Source of the DNA: an uncultured Bacteroidota bacterium | GTDB taxonomy: Bacteria; Bacteroidota; Bacteroidia; Chitinophagales; Chitinophagaceae | DNA: 34,550 bases | Direction: 5' to 3' | Assembly: GCA_903874055.1 (NCBI GenBank) | Contig: CAIQQR010000027.1 | Location: forward strand, 1-34,550 | Shown: positions 8,023-17,414 of the stretch, in pieces | How the letters are laid out: each line of letters opens with the position of its first letter | Position numbering within the stretch: position 1 is the first letter of the stretch | The notes under the pieces: model-generated | Seen by the model: only the letters and a program-made list of their open reading frames with translations | Databases searched by the model: none | Told to the model about the DNA's origin: nothing | Position numbers and translations under genes: made by a program

Positions 8023-8787
8023 CTAGCTTTTTTGACCCATTTCAATGATCCAATCTTTGCGTTTTAATTCAAAATTGGTTCCCAAGTAAAGTCTTCTTAC
8101 TTGTTCATCTTCCGCTAGTTCTTCGGCAGTGCCGTGTTTGAAAATTTTACCCTCAATAAGTAAGTAAGCACGGTCACAAATAGATAAAGTTTCGTTTACA
8201 TTGTGGTCGGTTATTAAAATTCCTATGTCTTTTAATTTTAATCTTGCTACTACCGATTGTATATCTTCCACTGCGATAGGATCCACGCCAGCAAAGGGTT
8301 CGTCTAATAAAATAAATTTTGGGTCTACTGCTAAAGCGCGTGCAATTTCTGTTCTTCTTCGTTCTCCTCCACTTAAACTATCCCCATTATTTTGTCTAAC
8401 ATGATGCAAATTAAATTCATCTAAAAGTGATTCTAATTTATGTTCTCTCTCACCCTTAGTTAGTTTTGTCATTTCTAAAATAGCCATGATATTATCTTCA
8501 ACCGATAACTTTCTAAAAACGCTAGCTTCCTGTGGTAAATATCCAAGGCCCATTTGTGCTCTTTTATACATGGGCAATTTGGTAATATCCTCATCGTTCA
8601 AAAAAACACGTCCTTCATCAGGTGCAATTAAACCCACCACCATATAAAAAGTAGTGGTTTTACCTGCTCCGTTGGGACCCAAAAGTCCAACAATCTCCCC
8701 TTGCTTCACCGAAATGCTAACATTATCAACAACGCGTCGGTTCTTGTATTGTTTAATAAGCTTGTCAGTATGGATGGTAAGTATCAC
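8023..8787 (-). CDS. lptB: LPS export ABC transporter ATP-binding protein LptB
   Basis: The cytoplasmic ATPase that drives extraction of LPS from the inner membrane by LptFGC. The 254 residues show Walker [12 protein letters not shown]-loop [18 protein letters not shown] (the signature LptB sequence), ABC signature LSGGERRR, Walker [13 protein letters not shown] and the switch His in ITDHNV. The open frame can be extended to 8835, but a TATTTTTG promoter box lies inside that extension (8802-8809). The GTG at 8785-8787 begins [10 protein letters not shown], matching the usual family start, so GTG is preferred. It is divergent from metF. Confidence 0.95.
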   Translation of the reverse strand: MILTIHTDKLIKQYKNRRVVDNVSISVKQGEIVGLLGPNGAGKTTTFYMVVGLIAPDEGRVFLNDEDITKLPMYKRAQMGLGYLPQEASVFRKLSVEDNIMAILEMTKLTKGEREHKLESLLDEFNLHHVRQNNGDSLSGGERRRTEIARALAVDPKFILLDEPFAGVDPIAVEDIQSVVARLKLKDIGILITDHNVNETLSICDRAYLLIEGKIFKHGTAEELAEDEQVRRLYLGTNFELKRKDWIIEMGQKS

Positions 8788-8801
8788 AGTGAATATTTGT
8801 A

Positions 8802-8809
8802 CAAAAATA
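8802..8809 (-). promoter_or_regulatory. TAnnTTTG box before lptB
   Basis: TATTTTTG on the minus strand, 14 bases before the GTG chosen as the lptB start. It argues against the longer open frame that begins at 8835. Confidence 0.5.
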
Positions 8810-8852
8810 AGGGTAAATCCTTCTTTTACACCCATCGCTTATCATTATTAAG

Positions 8853-8860
8853 TATTTTTG
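8853..8860 (+). promoter_or_regulatory. TAnnTTTG box before metF
   Basis: TATTTTTG, 36 bases before the metF ATG, divergent from the lptB box with 43 bases between them. Confidence 0.4.
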
Positions 8861-8896
8861 TAAACTATCTAATTTGGCAAAGAGAAAAATAAGCAC

Positions 8897-9850
8897 ATGC
8901 ACGTAACTGAACATTTAGCTAAGGCAAAAGACACATTGGTATCCTTTGAGGTATTGCCCCCATTAAAAGGCCGTACCATTTCTTATATCTATGATCACTT
9001 GGATCCATTGATGGAGTTTAAGCCAGCTTGGATTAATGTAACTTATCATCGAAGCGAAACCCTTATTCGTAAAAATGCCGCAGGTGTGGAGGAAAGAGTG
9101 GATGTACGCAAGCGTCCAGGTACCGTAGGTATTTGCGCAGCTATTATGAACCATTACAATGTGGACGCTGTGCCACATATGATTTGTGGAGGCTTTTCTA
9201 AAAGAGAAACCGAGGACGCCTTAATAGATTTACAGTTTTTAGGCATTGATAATGTATTGGTGTTAAGAGGAGATGCAGAAAAAGGACAAAAAACATTTGT
9301 ACCTGAACCCGATGGTAATAAGCAAGCCATTGATTTATTAAAGCAAGTAGTGGGATTGAATAATGGTGAATATTTAGACAAAGAAATTATCAACGGAAGC
9401 AAGACCAATTTTTGTATGGGTGTTTCTGGCTACCCCGAAAAACATTTTGAAGCACCAAGTATGGAATTTGATTTGCAAAGAGCAAAAGATAAAGTAGATG
9501 CAGGTGCACAATATATCATGACACAAATGTTTTTTGACAACAAAAAATATTTTGAATACGTAGATGCTTGCCGAAGTATGGGTATTAATGTTCCCATTAT
9601 TCCAGGACTAAAACCTATTACCAATAAAAAGCAGTTGACTATTTTACCAGATATCTTTTTTGTAGATATTCCTACCGACCTGCGAAACGCAATGCTAGCG
9701 GCTAATACAGACGAAGCTTGTGAACAAGTTGGTACAGAATGGTTAAAACAACAAAGCAAGGAATTAAAAGCAGCAGGGGTACCTGTTTTGCATTACTACA
9801 CTTTAGGGAAACCTCAAGTAATTAAAAATGTAGTAGCGGGTATATTTTAA
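8897..9850 (+). CDS. metF: Methylenetetrahydrofolate reductase
   Basis: Reduces 5,10-methylene-THF to 5-methyl-THF with FAD, supplying methyl groups for methionine synthesis. The 317 residues form the single TIM-barrel domain of the bacterial enzyme. Visible family sequences are VSFEVLPPLKGRT (catalytic Glu near residue 19), INVTYHR, HMICGGFSKRETEDALIDL, DNVLVLRGD, GVSGYPEKHFEAP, YIMTQMFFDN and PIIPGLKPI. Length and order are normal. It is transcribed alone and converges with the thioredoxin-like gene at 9880. Confidence 0.95.
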   Translation: MHVTEHLAKAKDTLVSFEVLPPLKGRTISYIYDHLDPLMEFKPAWINVTYHRSETLIRKNAAGVEERVDVRKRPGTVGICAAIMNHYNVDAVPHMICGGFSKRETEDALIDLQFLGIDNVLVLRGDAEKGQKTFVPEPDGNKQAIDLLKQVVGLNNGEYLDKEIINGSKTNFCMGVSGYPEKHFEAPSMEFDLQRAKDKVDAGAQYIMTQMFFDNKKYFEYVDACRSMGINVPIIPGLKPITNKKQLTILPDIFFVDIPTDLRNAMLAANTDEACEQVGTEWLKQQSKELKAAGVPVLHYYTLGKPQVIKNVVAGIF

Positions 9851-9879
9851 TAAATGCAGTTTTCACTAATCTACTAGTA

Positions 9880-11337
9880 CTATTTTTTTGAAGTGGATTG
9901 TAAAAAATCATTGAATTGTTCAATAGATAAATTCTTTGCAATGATTTTTTTATTCTTATCTAATAAATAAAAAGTAGGCGTTTTGTAAACATCATAAAGC
10001 TGTCTAATGGTAGTAGGCTTGCCTTCTTTAATTTCTAAATTTAAATCTTCTTCCGTTTGGTAACCGTTTATCCATTCTTCCAAATGATGTTCTTTTATAA
10101 AATTCTTCCAAGCGGTGATTTCCTTAAAATTAATATTAACTGAAACCACCTTTACATCTAATGCCTTCCATGATGCTTTGTAAATGGAATCAAGCTTAGG
10201 AATTTCTACTTTACAATGACTGCAGGTTGGATCCCAAAAAGCCACAAAGGTAAATGGAGCCTTGATATTGTGTAATGCAAATCGTTTATCATTCACATCA
10301 TTTAAAACCAATATTGGTGCAGGTAAACCTAATTGATTTGCCATTAAACTATATGCACGATCACGTAGTGACTTTTTAGAAGCCTCGGTTAAAAGTACAG
10401 TATCTCCCTTGGCAAAAAAGTTTTGATAAATATGAAGGAATACCTTGTCCTGGCCCATAAACTCGGGACTAATATATTTATTGGTAAATTTAAAAAGTAA
10501 AAACGGATAAATTTCCTTTCCGGTTTTGGCAACAGTAAGCATGTATTGTATCTCTTCTATAACCGAGTCGGGTTCTCTTGATACATAATTTTTAAAATAG
10601 TCATCTAACTTTTTTTCAAAAAAAGGAGTGCGTAATAATCGGTTGTCATTAAACACAACATTATCCCAATAATGATTTTTTACATACCTAAAAGGATACA
10701 GGGAATCCGCTTTGCCATTGACTATTGGAATACTTGGCGCTTCGGGCAACTCCATTGTATTTAACAAAAAGCTCATCATTGAATTAGGGTTCGCCTGTAT
10801 AAAAGATTTTCTTTTTTGCTTAATTTCTTTATCCTTATTAATGTAAGCTTCTTTTAAACTTGCAGAATCTTTCGCGGTTGTTGCCCCCTTAAAGTTTTTT
10901 TCTATTTCTCCTAATTGAACAAATAAATCATTTATTGATTTGGAATAATTTTGAAATAAAATATTTTCATTAGACCCTGTAATGGTTATATTTTTTAAGT
11001 CTAAAGTATCTGCAACAATTTTAAAGTGTTGATTATCATCTACAATAAAATCAAATAAAATGCTCATTTTAGGAGATACCACAAAATAAATACCTGGTGT
11101 TAATTTTTGTTTTGACTCAAATACCCCTTCACTTTTATTATTCAATACACAGGAGTCCGCAAATGCACGCGCATTCCCATAGTTTGTACCTAGGTATATT
11201 TTAGTATCCTGGTAGGGCTTAAGGGTAATTTGGATTTGATGACCTAAATTGGCAGGTGCTGTCTTTGAATTAGGTTTATTTGTTTGTGCAAATAAGCAAG
11301 TTGGTAGTATAAAAAGTATAAAAAATAGCTGTTTCAT
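9880..11337 (-). CDS. Periplasmic DUF4369/DUF5106 thioredoxin-like (TlpA family) protein
   Basis: An exported thiol-disulfide oxidoreductase-like protein of 485 residues. It has a signal peptide (MKQLFFILFILPTCLFAQ), a DUF4369-like N-terminal domain at about 32-125 (family assignment from overall pattern), a DUF5106-like helical middle at about 210-330, and a C-terminal TlpA/AhpC-type redoxin domain at about 335-480. The redox motif is WDPTCSHCKVEIPKL with Cys372 and Cys375; a cis-Pro is present in YKTPTFYLLD. Such multi-domain TlpA proteins are abundant in Bacteroidota; the client protein is unknown. A TATTTTTA element lies 4 bases before the ATG. Confidence 0.85.
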   Translation of the reverse strand: MKQLFFILFILPTCLFAQTNKPNSKTAPANLGHQIQITLKPYQDTKIYLGTNYGNARAFADSCVLNNKSEGVFESKQKLTPGIYFVVSPKMSILFDFIVDDNQHFKIVADTLDLKNITITGSNENILFQNYSKSINDLFVQLGEIEKNFKGATTAKDSASLKEAYINKDKEIKQKRKSFIQANPNSMMSFLLNTMELPEAPSIPIVNGKADSLYPFRYVKNHYWDNVVFNDNRLLRTPFFEKKLDDYFKNYVSREPDSVIEEIQYMLTVAKTGKEIYPFLLFKFTNKYISPEFMGQDKVFLHIYQNFFAKGDTVLLTEASKKSLRDRAYSLMANQLGLPAPILVLNDVNDKRFALHNIKAPFTFVAFWDPTCSHCKVEIPKLDSIYKASWKALDVKVVSVNINFKEITAWKNFIKEHHLEEWINGYQTEEDLNLEIKEGKPTTIRQLYDVYKTPTFYLLDKNKKIIAKNLSIEQFNDFLQSTSKK

Positions 11338-11409
11338 TTTGTAAAAATATAAATTAAATCCACAAGTTAAATTATAGGTTCATTTACTTTAAATATACCC
11401 CTTGTTGAG

Positions 11410-11417
11410 TACCTTTG
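11410..11417 (+). promoter_or_regulatory. TAnnTTTG box before rlmD
   Basis: TACCTTTG, 5 bases before the GTG taken as the rlmD start, with TTTA 18 bases upstream (11388-11391). It lies inside the longest open frame (from 11402), which argues for the later start. Confidence 0.5.
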
Positions 11418-11422
11418 TTCCC

Positions 11423-12844
11423 GTGAGAAAAATAAAGCAAAAACCAATATTGGAAAAAGTCCTCATTGAGGATTATGCTGCTGAGGGCAAGTCCTTAGCG
11501 AGGGTAGATGGAAAGGTTGTATTTGTAGAAGGAGCGGTACCGGGCGATGTAGTGGATATTCAATTGCAAAAAAATAAGGCAGACTGGGCCGAGGGGTTTG
11601 CCAAACATTTTCATAGTTATTCGGAAATGAGGGTTAAGCCTTTTTGTACGCATTTTGGCGTTTGCGGTGGCTGTCAGTGGCAGATGCTTCCTTATGAGCA
11701 ACAACTAAAATATAAGCATAAGCAGGTAGTTGATAATTTAACAAGAATTGCAAAAGTGGAGTTGCCGGAAATACAACCAATTATGGGTGCTCCTGCAACT
11801 GAAGGCTATCGAAATAAAGTAGAATATACATTTGCAACGGAAAAATTTATTCCATTTGATGAATTCAAAGTAATGAAGGCAAATGGAGAAGCACCACAAA
11901 AATTACCAGGTGCTGGTGGTTTTCATGCCCGTGGATTTTTCGAAAAAGTGGTAGAAATTGATACTTGTTATTTGCAAATAGAACCTACTAATTTAATGCG
12001 TAAGGCGGTGGTGAATTTTGCGATTGAAAATGATATGCCATTTTATAATATCAAACAACATCAGGGTTGGTTAAGAAATATGTTTGTGCGTAATACGACG
12101 GATGGACAATGGATGGTTAATTTGATATTGGGTTTTGAGGATGTTGAAAAGAGAGAAGCGCTTTTAAATTTGTTATTAAAACAATTCCCGCAGATCACTA
12201 CCTTGTTGTATACAATCAATACCAAGCGTAATGATAGTATGCAGGATTTGATACCGCAGGTATTTTTTGGAAAAGGATATATCACTGAAATGTTGGAAGA
12301 TTTTGCATTTAAAATTAGTCCAAAGTCTTTTTTTCAAACAAATTCAAAACAAGCAGAACGCTTGTATCAAGTAACAAGAGATTTTGCTGAGTTAACAGGA
12401 AAGGAAGTGGTTTATGATTTATATTGTGGAACAGGAAGTATTGGCATTTTTTGTAGCAAGCAAGCTAAAAAGATTGTGGGTGTTGAGTTTGTGGCCGATG
12501 CTATTGAAGATGCAAAGGAAAATGCAAGCATGAATAATTTAACAGATACTGCATTTTTTGCAGGAGATGTAATTGATATTTGTGATGATTTATTTTTTGA
12601 AACCCATGGAAAGCCAGATGTAATTATTACAGATCCTCCACGTGCAGGTATGCATGAAAAATTAGTGAGAAAGCTTTTAGAAATGGAAGCACCCACAATT
12701 GTTTATGTAAGTTGTAATCCTGCAACACAAGCAAGAGACCTTGCTTTATTAGATGAAAAATATAAGGTAACAAAAATTCAACCCGTAGACATGTTCCCTC
12801 ATACCTTACATATTGAAAACGTTGTTCAATTAAAAAGAAAGTAA
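11423..12844 (+). CDS. rlmD: 23S rRNA (uracil-5-)-methyltransferase RlmD (RumA family)
   Basis: SAM-dependent 5-methylation of a uridine in 23S rRNA. It has an N-terminal TRAM domain (about 1-65), a [4Fe-4S] site with the pattern CTHFGVCGGC plus a later Cys in DTCYLQ, and a C-terminal methyltransferase domain with YDLYCGTGSIGIF, ITDPPRAGMH and the catalytic VYVSCNPATQARD. The open frame begins at TTG 11402, but the GTG at 11423 gives MRKIKQKPILEKV, the usual start, and follows a promoter box. Bacteroidota often have a single RumA-like enzyme, so the exact target (RlmD or RlmC site, or tRNA TrmA-like) is inferred. It heads a run with two rhomboids and a nuclease-like gene. Confidence 0.9.
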   Translation: MRKIKQKPILEKVLIEDYAAEGKSLARVDGKVVFVEGAVPGDVVDIQLQKNKADWAEGFAKHFHSYSEMRVKPFCTHFGVCGGCQWQMLPYEQQLKYKHKQVVDNLTRIAKVELPEIQPIMGAPATEGYRNKVEYTFATEKFIPFDEFKVMKANGEAPQKLPGAGGFHARGFFEKVVEIDTCYLQIEPTNLMRKAVVNFAIENDMPFYNIKQHQGWLRNMFVRNTTDGQWMVNLILGFEDVEKREALLNLLLKQFPQITTLLYTINTKRNDSMQDLIPQVFFGKGYITEMLEDFAFKISPKSFFQTNSKQAERLYQVTRDFAELTGKEVVYDLYCGTGSIGIFCSKQAKKIVGVEFVADAIEDAKENASMNNLTDTAFFAGDVIDICDDLFFETHGKPDVIITDPPRAGMHEKLVRKLLEMEAPTIVYVSCNPATQARDLALLDEKYKVTKIQPVDMFPHTLHIENVVQLKRK

Positions 12845-12856
12845 ACAAATTATAGC

Positions 12857-13573
12857 ATGACGCAATTTAGACCCACAGGATATAGTAGTTTACCTACCAT
12901 TATCAAAAACTTGCTTATTATAAATGGCTTGGTATTTTTTGCTCAAAAAACATTTGGAGGTCAATACAGTAGTTTTAATTTTGAAGACATTTTTGCCTTA
13001 CATGCTTTTCAAAGTGATTTGTTTAGACCTTGGCAGCTAATTACACATATGTTTTTGCATGGTGATTTTGGACATATTTTTGGGAATATGTTAGCCCTAT
13101 GGATGTTTGGTTCAATTCTTGAAAATATATGGGGACCTAAACAATTCTTGTTATTTTATTTTTTATGTGGAGTGGGCGCTGCAATGATTCATTTAGGTAT
13201 TCTTTCTTTTGAATTGATGGATGCTACCAAATATTATCATCAATTAATATTGTCTGGAGCTCATTCTGCTGATGCTACTGACTTTTTAAATATTTATAAA
13301 GCCAAAGTAGATGTTGCTACTTTGGGTGCTAGTGGAGCGGTTTTTGGTATCTTAATTGCATTTGTATATTTATTTCCTAATACCTATATCTACATTTATT
13401 TCTTTATCCCAATGAAGGCAAAGTGGTTGGGAATTTTATACTTCTCTTATGAATTATTTTTTGCTTTAAGAAATTCGGCGGGGGATAATGTAGCAAGATG
13501 GGCGCATGTGGGTGGTGCCATTGTCGGATTTATATTGGTATATATTTGGAAAAAAAACAATCGAAGATTTTAA
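12857..13573 (+). CDS. Rhomboid intramembrane serine protease
   Basis: A multi-pass inner-membrane protease of 238 residues that cleaves transmembrane substrates. The catalytic dyad is visible: Ser159 in TLGASGAVFG and His217 in WAHVGGAIVG. The HGDFGHIFGNMLALWMFG segment (about 68-85) carries the oxyanion-hole Asn and His, and six or so hydrophobic helices can be traced. There is a hydrophilic insert of about 35 residues (120-155) between helices, common in this Bacteroidota group. It starts 12 bases after rlmD and is followed 10 bases later by a second, apparently inactive rhomboid. Substrates are unknown. Confidence 0.93.
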   Translation: MTQFRPTGYSSLPTIIKNLLIINGLVFFAQKTFGGQYSSFNFEDIFALHAFQSDLFRPWQLITHMFLHGDFGHIFGNMLALWMFGSILENIWGPKQFLLFYFLCGVGAAMIHLGILSFELMDATKYYHQLILSGAHSADATDFLNIYKAKVDVATLGASGAVFGILIAFVYLFPNTYIYIYFFIPMKAKWLGILYFSYELFFALRNSAGDNVARWAHVGGAIVGFILVYIWKKNNRRF

Positions 13574-13583
13574 AATATAATCC

Positions 13584-14270
13584 ATGCAAACAGAAAATAA
13601 TGAAAAGCCACTTTTAGGTGCAGATAATAATGCATTAGTTGCTTTATTAGCAGTAAATTTAGTTGGGTATGTGATTTTGGGATTAATAAAAGTGGTTTAT
13701 TATTTAGAAAGTTTGCCCTTAGAGCAATATGCGGCACAAATTTTTCAACCATTGACCCTTAGCGAAAAATGGGTAAGCAGTCCTTGGTCATTACTTACTT
13801 ATAATTGGGTTCATGATGGTTTTTGGATCTTATTGGGGAATATGATTTGGCTAAGTATATTCAGTTATACATTACAATTGAAAGGAGCGAATAAACATAT
13901 TTTTCCTATTTACTTTTATGGAGGTATTTTAGGTGCTATTTTTTATATCATCATTGGGTCTAATCAAGCTTTATTTGGTGCTGGTGTTAGTGTAACAGCA
14001 ATTGTAATTGCTACCCTTACATTGATTCCAAATCATAAGTTATTGCCTAGTTTACCGGGTGGTATTCCTGTATGGATTTTAGGTATTGTGTTTTTATTAT
14101 TACAAGTAAGCTTTTTAATAAATGCAAATATGACTACGAAAATTGTCACTATATGTGGCGGCATTGCTGGTTTTGTTTATGTAATGTTATTAAAAAGAGG
14201 AATGGATTTGGGAAAATGGATGCATCAACTATTACATTTGTTAAATAACAGTTTAGCTCCTAAAAATTAA
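13584..14270 (+). CDS. Rhomboid-family protein lacking the catalytic dyad (pseudoprotease)
   Basis: A second rhomboid-fold membrane protein, 228 residues with about six hydrophobic helices. It aligns with the upstream rhomboid in the helix-2 segment (NWVHDGFWILLGNMIWLSIFS against THMFLHGDFGHIFGNMLALWMFG) and in the C-terminal helix (CGGIAGFVYV against VGGAIVGFILVYI). At the catalytic positions the GASG motif reads GAGV (Gly134 for Ser) and HVGG reads ICGG (Ile190 for His), so neither nucleophile nor base is present. It is therefore likely a non-proteolytic rhomboid, possibly a partner of the active one. Its stop codon overlaps the next ATG (TAATG), indicating translational coupling. Alignment was done by eye. 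Confidence 0.8.
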   Translation: MQTENNEKPLLGADNNALVALLAVNLVGYVILGLIKVVYYLESLPLEQYAAQIFQPLTLSEKWVSSPWSLLTYNWVHDGFWILLGNMIWLSIFSYTLQLKGANKHIFPIYFYGGILGAIFYIIIGSNQALFGAGVSVTAIVIATLTLIPNHKLLPSLPGGIPVWILGIVFLLLQVSFLINANMTTKIVTICGGIAGFVYVMLLKRGMDLGKWMHQLLHLLNNSLAPKN

Positions 14271-15361
14271 TGCCAAAAAAATCACGCATAAGAATATTTG
14301 GAAAGAGGGTACTCCTGTTTTTTAACCTGCTGATTTCTTTATTACTACTATATCCCTTAGCATTTTCACCACTTAATTTTATTTGGTTGAATGGTTTCAT
14401 AGGATTAATTACTCCGTATTTATTAATAGCCGAAGTACTGTTTTTATTTTTTTGGTTAATTGTAAAACCATTAGTGGCTATCCCTTCGGTGTTGAGTTTA
14501 ATATTATGTTGGAAACTGTTATTAGTTATAGTGGGATTACATCCTGGACTATCCTTTCCTAAAAATAAAAAAGAAAATAATTTAAGAGTTATTAGTTGGA
14601 ATGTGAGAGGTTTTAATGGTATTATGACTAAATCTACCATGAAATTAAGAACGCAAGAGATTGCCTATTCTATTCAAAAATGGAATCCTGATATTATTTG
14701 CATGCAGGAATATAATACCAATGAACGCAAGGGGGATATTGCCAATCATGCACAATATTTTGAAAAAAATTATCCTTACTCTTTTTTTTCTAAAGATTAT
14801 CAAACTAAAGAAGCTGCTTATTACTCGGGCTGTATTATTTATTCAAAATATAAAATAATACACAGCGAAAGATTTCCATTTACCAATAAGGAAAGTTTAA
14901 TTGCTTGTACTATTGTAAAAGGAGATGATACGATTCAGGTTTTTACAACACACCTAGCTTCTTATCGTTTTAAGCAGGATGATTTTGAAGCCATTGATGA
15001 TGCTACTAAGAACAAATTTGGTGTCATTAAAAAAATGAAAAATGCTTTTCAACAAAGAGCAGTGCAAGCAGCAATTGTGTCTAAGCAAATTAATGAAACT
15101 ACTTACCCAACTATTATAACAGGTGATTTTAATGATGTACCTAGTTCCTATACCTATCGAACAATTGCCACTGGGTGGAAGGATGCATTTTTAGAAAAAG
15201 GATTTGGCATTGGGGTAACTTATTTGGGATTATCTCCAACCCTCAGAATTGATTATATTTTAACTAACCCTTCATGGGATGTAAAAGCTTTTGAACAGGT
15301 AGATGAAAATTTAAGTGATCACCATATGATGATGGCGGACTTATTGTTAAAAAAACAATAA
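14270..15361 (+). CDS. Membrane-anchored endonuclease/exonuclease/phosphatase (EEP) family protein
   Basis: A metal-dependent phosphohydrolase of the DNase I/sphingomyelinase fold, 363 residues. Three hydrophobic segments occupy about residues 10-95 and anchor it in the inner membrane; the catalytic domain follows. It has [11 protein letters not shown], the metal-ligand Glu in [26 protein letters not shown] and the terminal catalytic His in LSDHHMM. This set of residues is complete, so activity is likely, on DNA or on phospholipid/phosphoinositide-type substrates; the family does not settle which. It is coupled by a 1-base stop/start overlap to the rhomboid-like gene before it. Confidence 0.88.
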   Translation: MPKKSRIRIFGKRVLLFFNLLISLLLLYPLAFSPLNFIWLNGFIGLITPYLLIAEVLFLFFWLIVKPLVAIPSVLSLILCWKLLLVIVGLHPGLSFPKNKKENNLRVISWNVRGFNGIMTKSTMKLRTQEIAYSIQKWNPDIICMQEYNTNERKGDIANHAQYFEKNYPYSFFSKDYQTKEAAYYSGCIIYSKYKIIHSERFPFTNKESLIACTIVKGDDTIQVFTTHLASYRFKQDDFEAIDDATKNKFGVIKKMKNAFQQRAVQAAIVSKQINETTYPTIITGDFNDVPSSYTYRTIATGWKDAFLEKGFGIGVTYLGLSPTLRIDYILTNPSWDVKAFEQVDENLSDHHMMMADLLLKKQ

Positions 15362-15380
15362 TCGGTTACCTAAAATAAAA

Positions 15381-15388
15381 TATCTTTG
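15381..15388 (+). promoter_or_regulatory. TAnnTTTG box before cysS
   Basis: Perfect TATCTTTG, 10 bases before the cysS ATG; no clear TTTG at -33. Confidence 0.5.
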
Positions 15389-15398
15389 TGTCTACATT

Positions 15399-16904
15399 AT
15401 GGCACTTAAAATATACAACTCCCTAACACGTCAAAAAGAAGTTTTCGAACCTATTAATGCCCCTTATGTGGGTATGTATGTTTGTGGACCAACCGTAAGT
15501 GGAGAAAGCCATTTGGGTCATGCTCGTCCTTTTATCACTTTTGATGTGGTGTACCGATATTTATTGCATAAAGGATATAAGGTTCGTTATGTTCGAAATA
15601 TCACTGATGCCGGCCATTTTGAAGAAGAGGGAAAACAAGCCGAAGATAAAATTGCATCAAAAGCTATTTTAGAAAAGTTAGAGCCCATGGAATTGGTGCA
15701 AAAATATACGCACTTATATCATTGGGCAATGGAGCAATTTAACAATATGCCTCCAAGTATTGAGCCAACGGCTACTGGACATATTGTAGAGCAAATTGAA
15801 ATGATTAAAACCATCATGAAAGACGGCTATGCTTATGAAAGCAATGGTTCGGTTTATTTTGATGTGGTAAAATACAATGACGATTTTTCGAAAAAAAATC
15901 AGCCTTATGGAATTTTAAGTGGTCGCAATTTAGAAGAGCAATTAGAAACTACCCGTGAGTTGGAAAATCAGGAAGAAAAAAGAAACAAGGTAGACTTTGC
16001 GTTATGGAAAAAAGCACCCATTGAGCATATCATGCGTTGGCAAAGCCCATGGGGAGAAGGTTTCCCGGGTTGGCATATTGAGTGCTCGGCAATGGCAACT
16101 AAATATTTAGGAAAGAGATTTGATATACACGGAGGTGGAATGGATTTACAATTCCCACATCATGAATGTGAAATTGCACAAAGCAATGTTTGTAATCATG
16201 AAATTCCAGCACGTTATTGGATGCACAATAATATGATCACCATTAACGGTCGTAAAATGGGGAAAAGCTATAATAATGTGATTAAGTTAAGTGAATTGTT
16301 TACAGGCAATCACCATGAATTAACACAGGCGTATGCTCCCATGACAGTTCGCTTTTTTATCTTACAAAGTCAGTATCGAGGTACATTAGATTTTAGCAAT
16401 GAAGCATTACAAGCATCTGAAAAAGCATTAAAGCGATTGATGGAAGGCTATGAGTGGTTAAAAGCGCAAAGCTTTACTGCCGGTACATTTGCGACTGATA
16501 ACAATTTGGATACTCAACTTAATACCTTGGCAAACGAACTTGAACAATTCATGGATGATGACATGAATACCGCTAAAGTGATTGCAAACATGTTTGAAAT
16601 GTTACCTAGTATCAATTCATTAAAAGATAAACATATTGCAGCGGATGCTGTGAGTGGAGACACTTGGTTATTTGTTCAAAATCAAATGACTTTATTTATC
16701 GAAAACATCATGGGTATCAAGATAGAGGCTGGCGCTAATCGTGATCAATTAAAAGGCGTTATTGATTTGTTAATTGAAATTCGTAAAGATGCAAAAGCAA
16801 GAAAAGACTTTGCAACCAGCGATAAAATCAGAAATCAATTAACTGCAATGGGCATTCAGTTGAAGGATGAAAAGGATGGCTCAATGAGTTATACCTTCGC
16901 CTAG
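15399..16904 (+). CDS. cysS: Cysteinyl-tRNA synthetase
   Basis: Charges tRNA-Cys with cysteine. The 501 residues show the class I signatures: a HIGH-type motif ([11 protein letters not shown], about 34-44), the zinc ligand Cys in YVCGPTV (about 28-34) with further ligands in [10 protein letters not shown] and [10 protein letters not shown], and a KMSKS-type loop reading KMGKS (in [11 protein letters not shown]). Gly replaces the middle Ser of KMSKS, which is seen in some bacterial CysRS. The C-terminal DALR-like domain is present. It is probably monocistronic and converges with the MerC-like gene. Confidence 0.96.
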   Translation: MALKIYNSLTRQKEVFEPINAPYVGMYVCGPTVSGESHLGHARPFITFDVVYRYLLHKGYKVRYVRNITDAGHFEEEGKQAEDKIASKAILEKLEPMELVQKYTHLYHWAMEQFNNMPPSIEPTATGHIVEQIEMIKTIMKDGYAYESNGSVYFDVVKYNDDFSKKNQPYGILSGRNLEEQLETTRELENQEEKRNKVDFALWKKAPIEHIMRWQSPWGEGFPGWHIECSAMATKYLGKRFDIHGGGMDLQFPHHECEIAQSNVCNHEIPARYWMHNNMITINGRKMGKSYNNVIKLSELFTGNHHELTQAYAPMTVRFFILQSQYRGTLDFSNEALQASEKALKRLMEGYEWLKAQSFTAGTFATDNNLDTQLNTLANELEQFMDDDMNTAKVIANMFEMLPSINSLKDKHIAADAVSGDTWLFVQNQMTLFIENIMGIKIEAGANRDQLKGVIDLLIEIRKDAKARKDFATSDKIRNQLTAMGIQLKDEKDGSMSYTFA

Positions 16905-16946
16905 TTGGCACCCCCTATATTTTAAATTATCTTTACAATCCATCCA

Positions 16947-17339
16947 TTAGTGATCACAATCGTCAGCGTGTGCATGATTGTGCACTCTACAACGCATATG
17001 GTTATTGACATGTGCGTAAATGATTAAAATAGCGGCAGGGAATAATAAATACAATTCAATTTCTCTAAATACCATTCTTGAGAACATAATGGCAATACCC
17101 ACACTAAATAAAATAATGGGCTTATAGGAATGATGGTGTTTTTTATACCCATGGTAAAGTGAATAAGCACCAATGGCAAAAGAAACAAGAATCATCCCAA
17201 ATTCAAATTGGTAATTGTGTAGGATATTGATGCCTAATAATGGAAGGGAGCTAAAAAACAAAGGCAGTAAAGCACAATGAATGGCACAGGCTAATGAAGC
17301 ACTGATTCCGATTGCATCCCAATTCCAATTTTTAAACAT
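16947..17339 (-). CDS. MerC-domain small membrane protein, probable metal handling
   Basis: A 130-residue inner-membrane protein with about four hydrophobic helices and the paired-cysteine motif SLACAIHCALLP in the first helix. This is the metal-binding motif of MerC-family mercury transporters. The C-terminus is His/Cys-rich (NNHMRCRVHNHAHADDCDH region), a likely cytoplasmic metal-binding tail. Bacteroidota MerC-domain proteins are usually not in mer operons, and no merA or merP is here, so the metal need not be mercury. The open frame begins at 17357, but a TATCTTTG box lies within that extension, 4 bases before the ATG at 17339, which gives MFKNWNWDAIG and is preferred. It is divergent from a SCO-type copper protein. 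Confidence 0.8.
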   Translation of the reverse strand: MFKNWNWDAIGISASLACAIHCALLPLFFSSLPLLGINILHNYQFEFGMILVSFAIGAYSLYHGYKKHHHSYKPIILFSVGIAIMFSRMVFREIELYLLFPAAILIIYAHVNNHMRCRVHNHAHADDCDH

Positions 17340-17343
17340 ATCG

Positions 17344-17351
17344 CAAAGATA
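17344..17351 (-). promoter_or_regulatory. TAnnTTTG box before the MerC-like gene
   Basis: Perfect TATCTTTG on the minus strand, 4 bases before the chosen ATG. It lies inside the longer open frame and decides the start. Confidence 0.5.
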
Positions 17352-17369
17352 GGGCAACCAAAATAATAT

Positions 17370-17377
17370 TACCTTTA
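17370..17377 (+). promoter_or_regulatory. Promoter-like box before the SCO gene
   Basis: TACCTTTA (one mismatch to TAnnTTTG), 37 bases before the SCO ATG; back-to-back with the box for the MerC-like gene, 18 bases apart. Confidence 0.35.
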
Positions 17378-17414
17378 TGTCTCAAAGTATTGCAGCGCAA
17401 TTAAATTTAATGTT

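Noticed and set aside
11402-11422. TTG start for rlmD giving seven extra residues
   Set aside because: The extension contains the TACCTTTG promoter box; GTG at 11423 gives the usual N-terminus.
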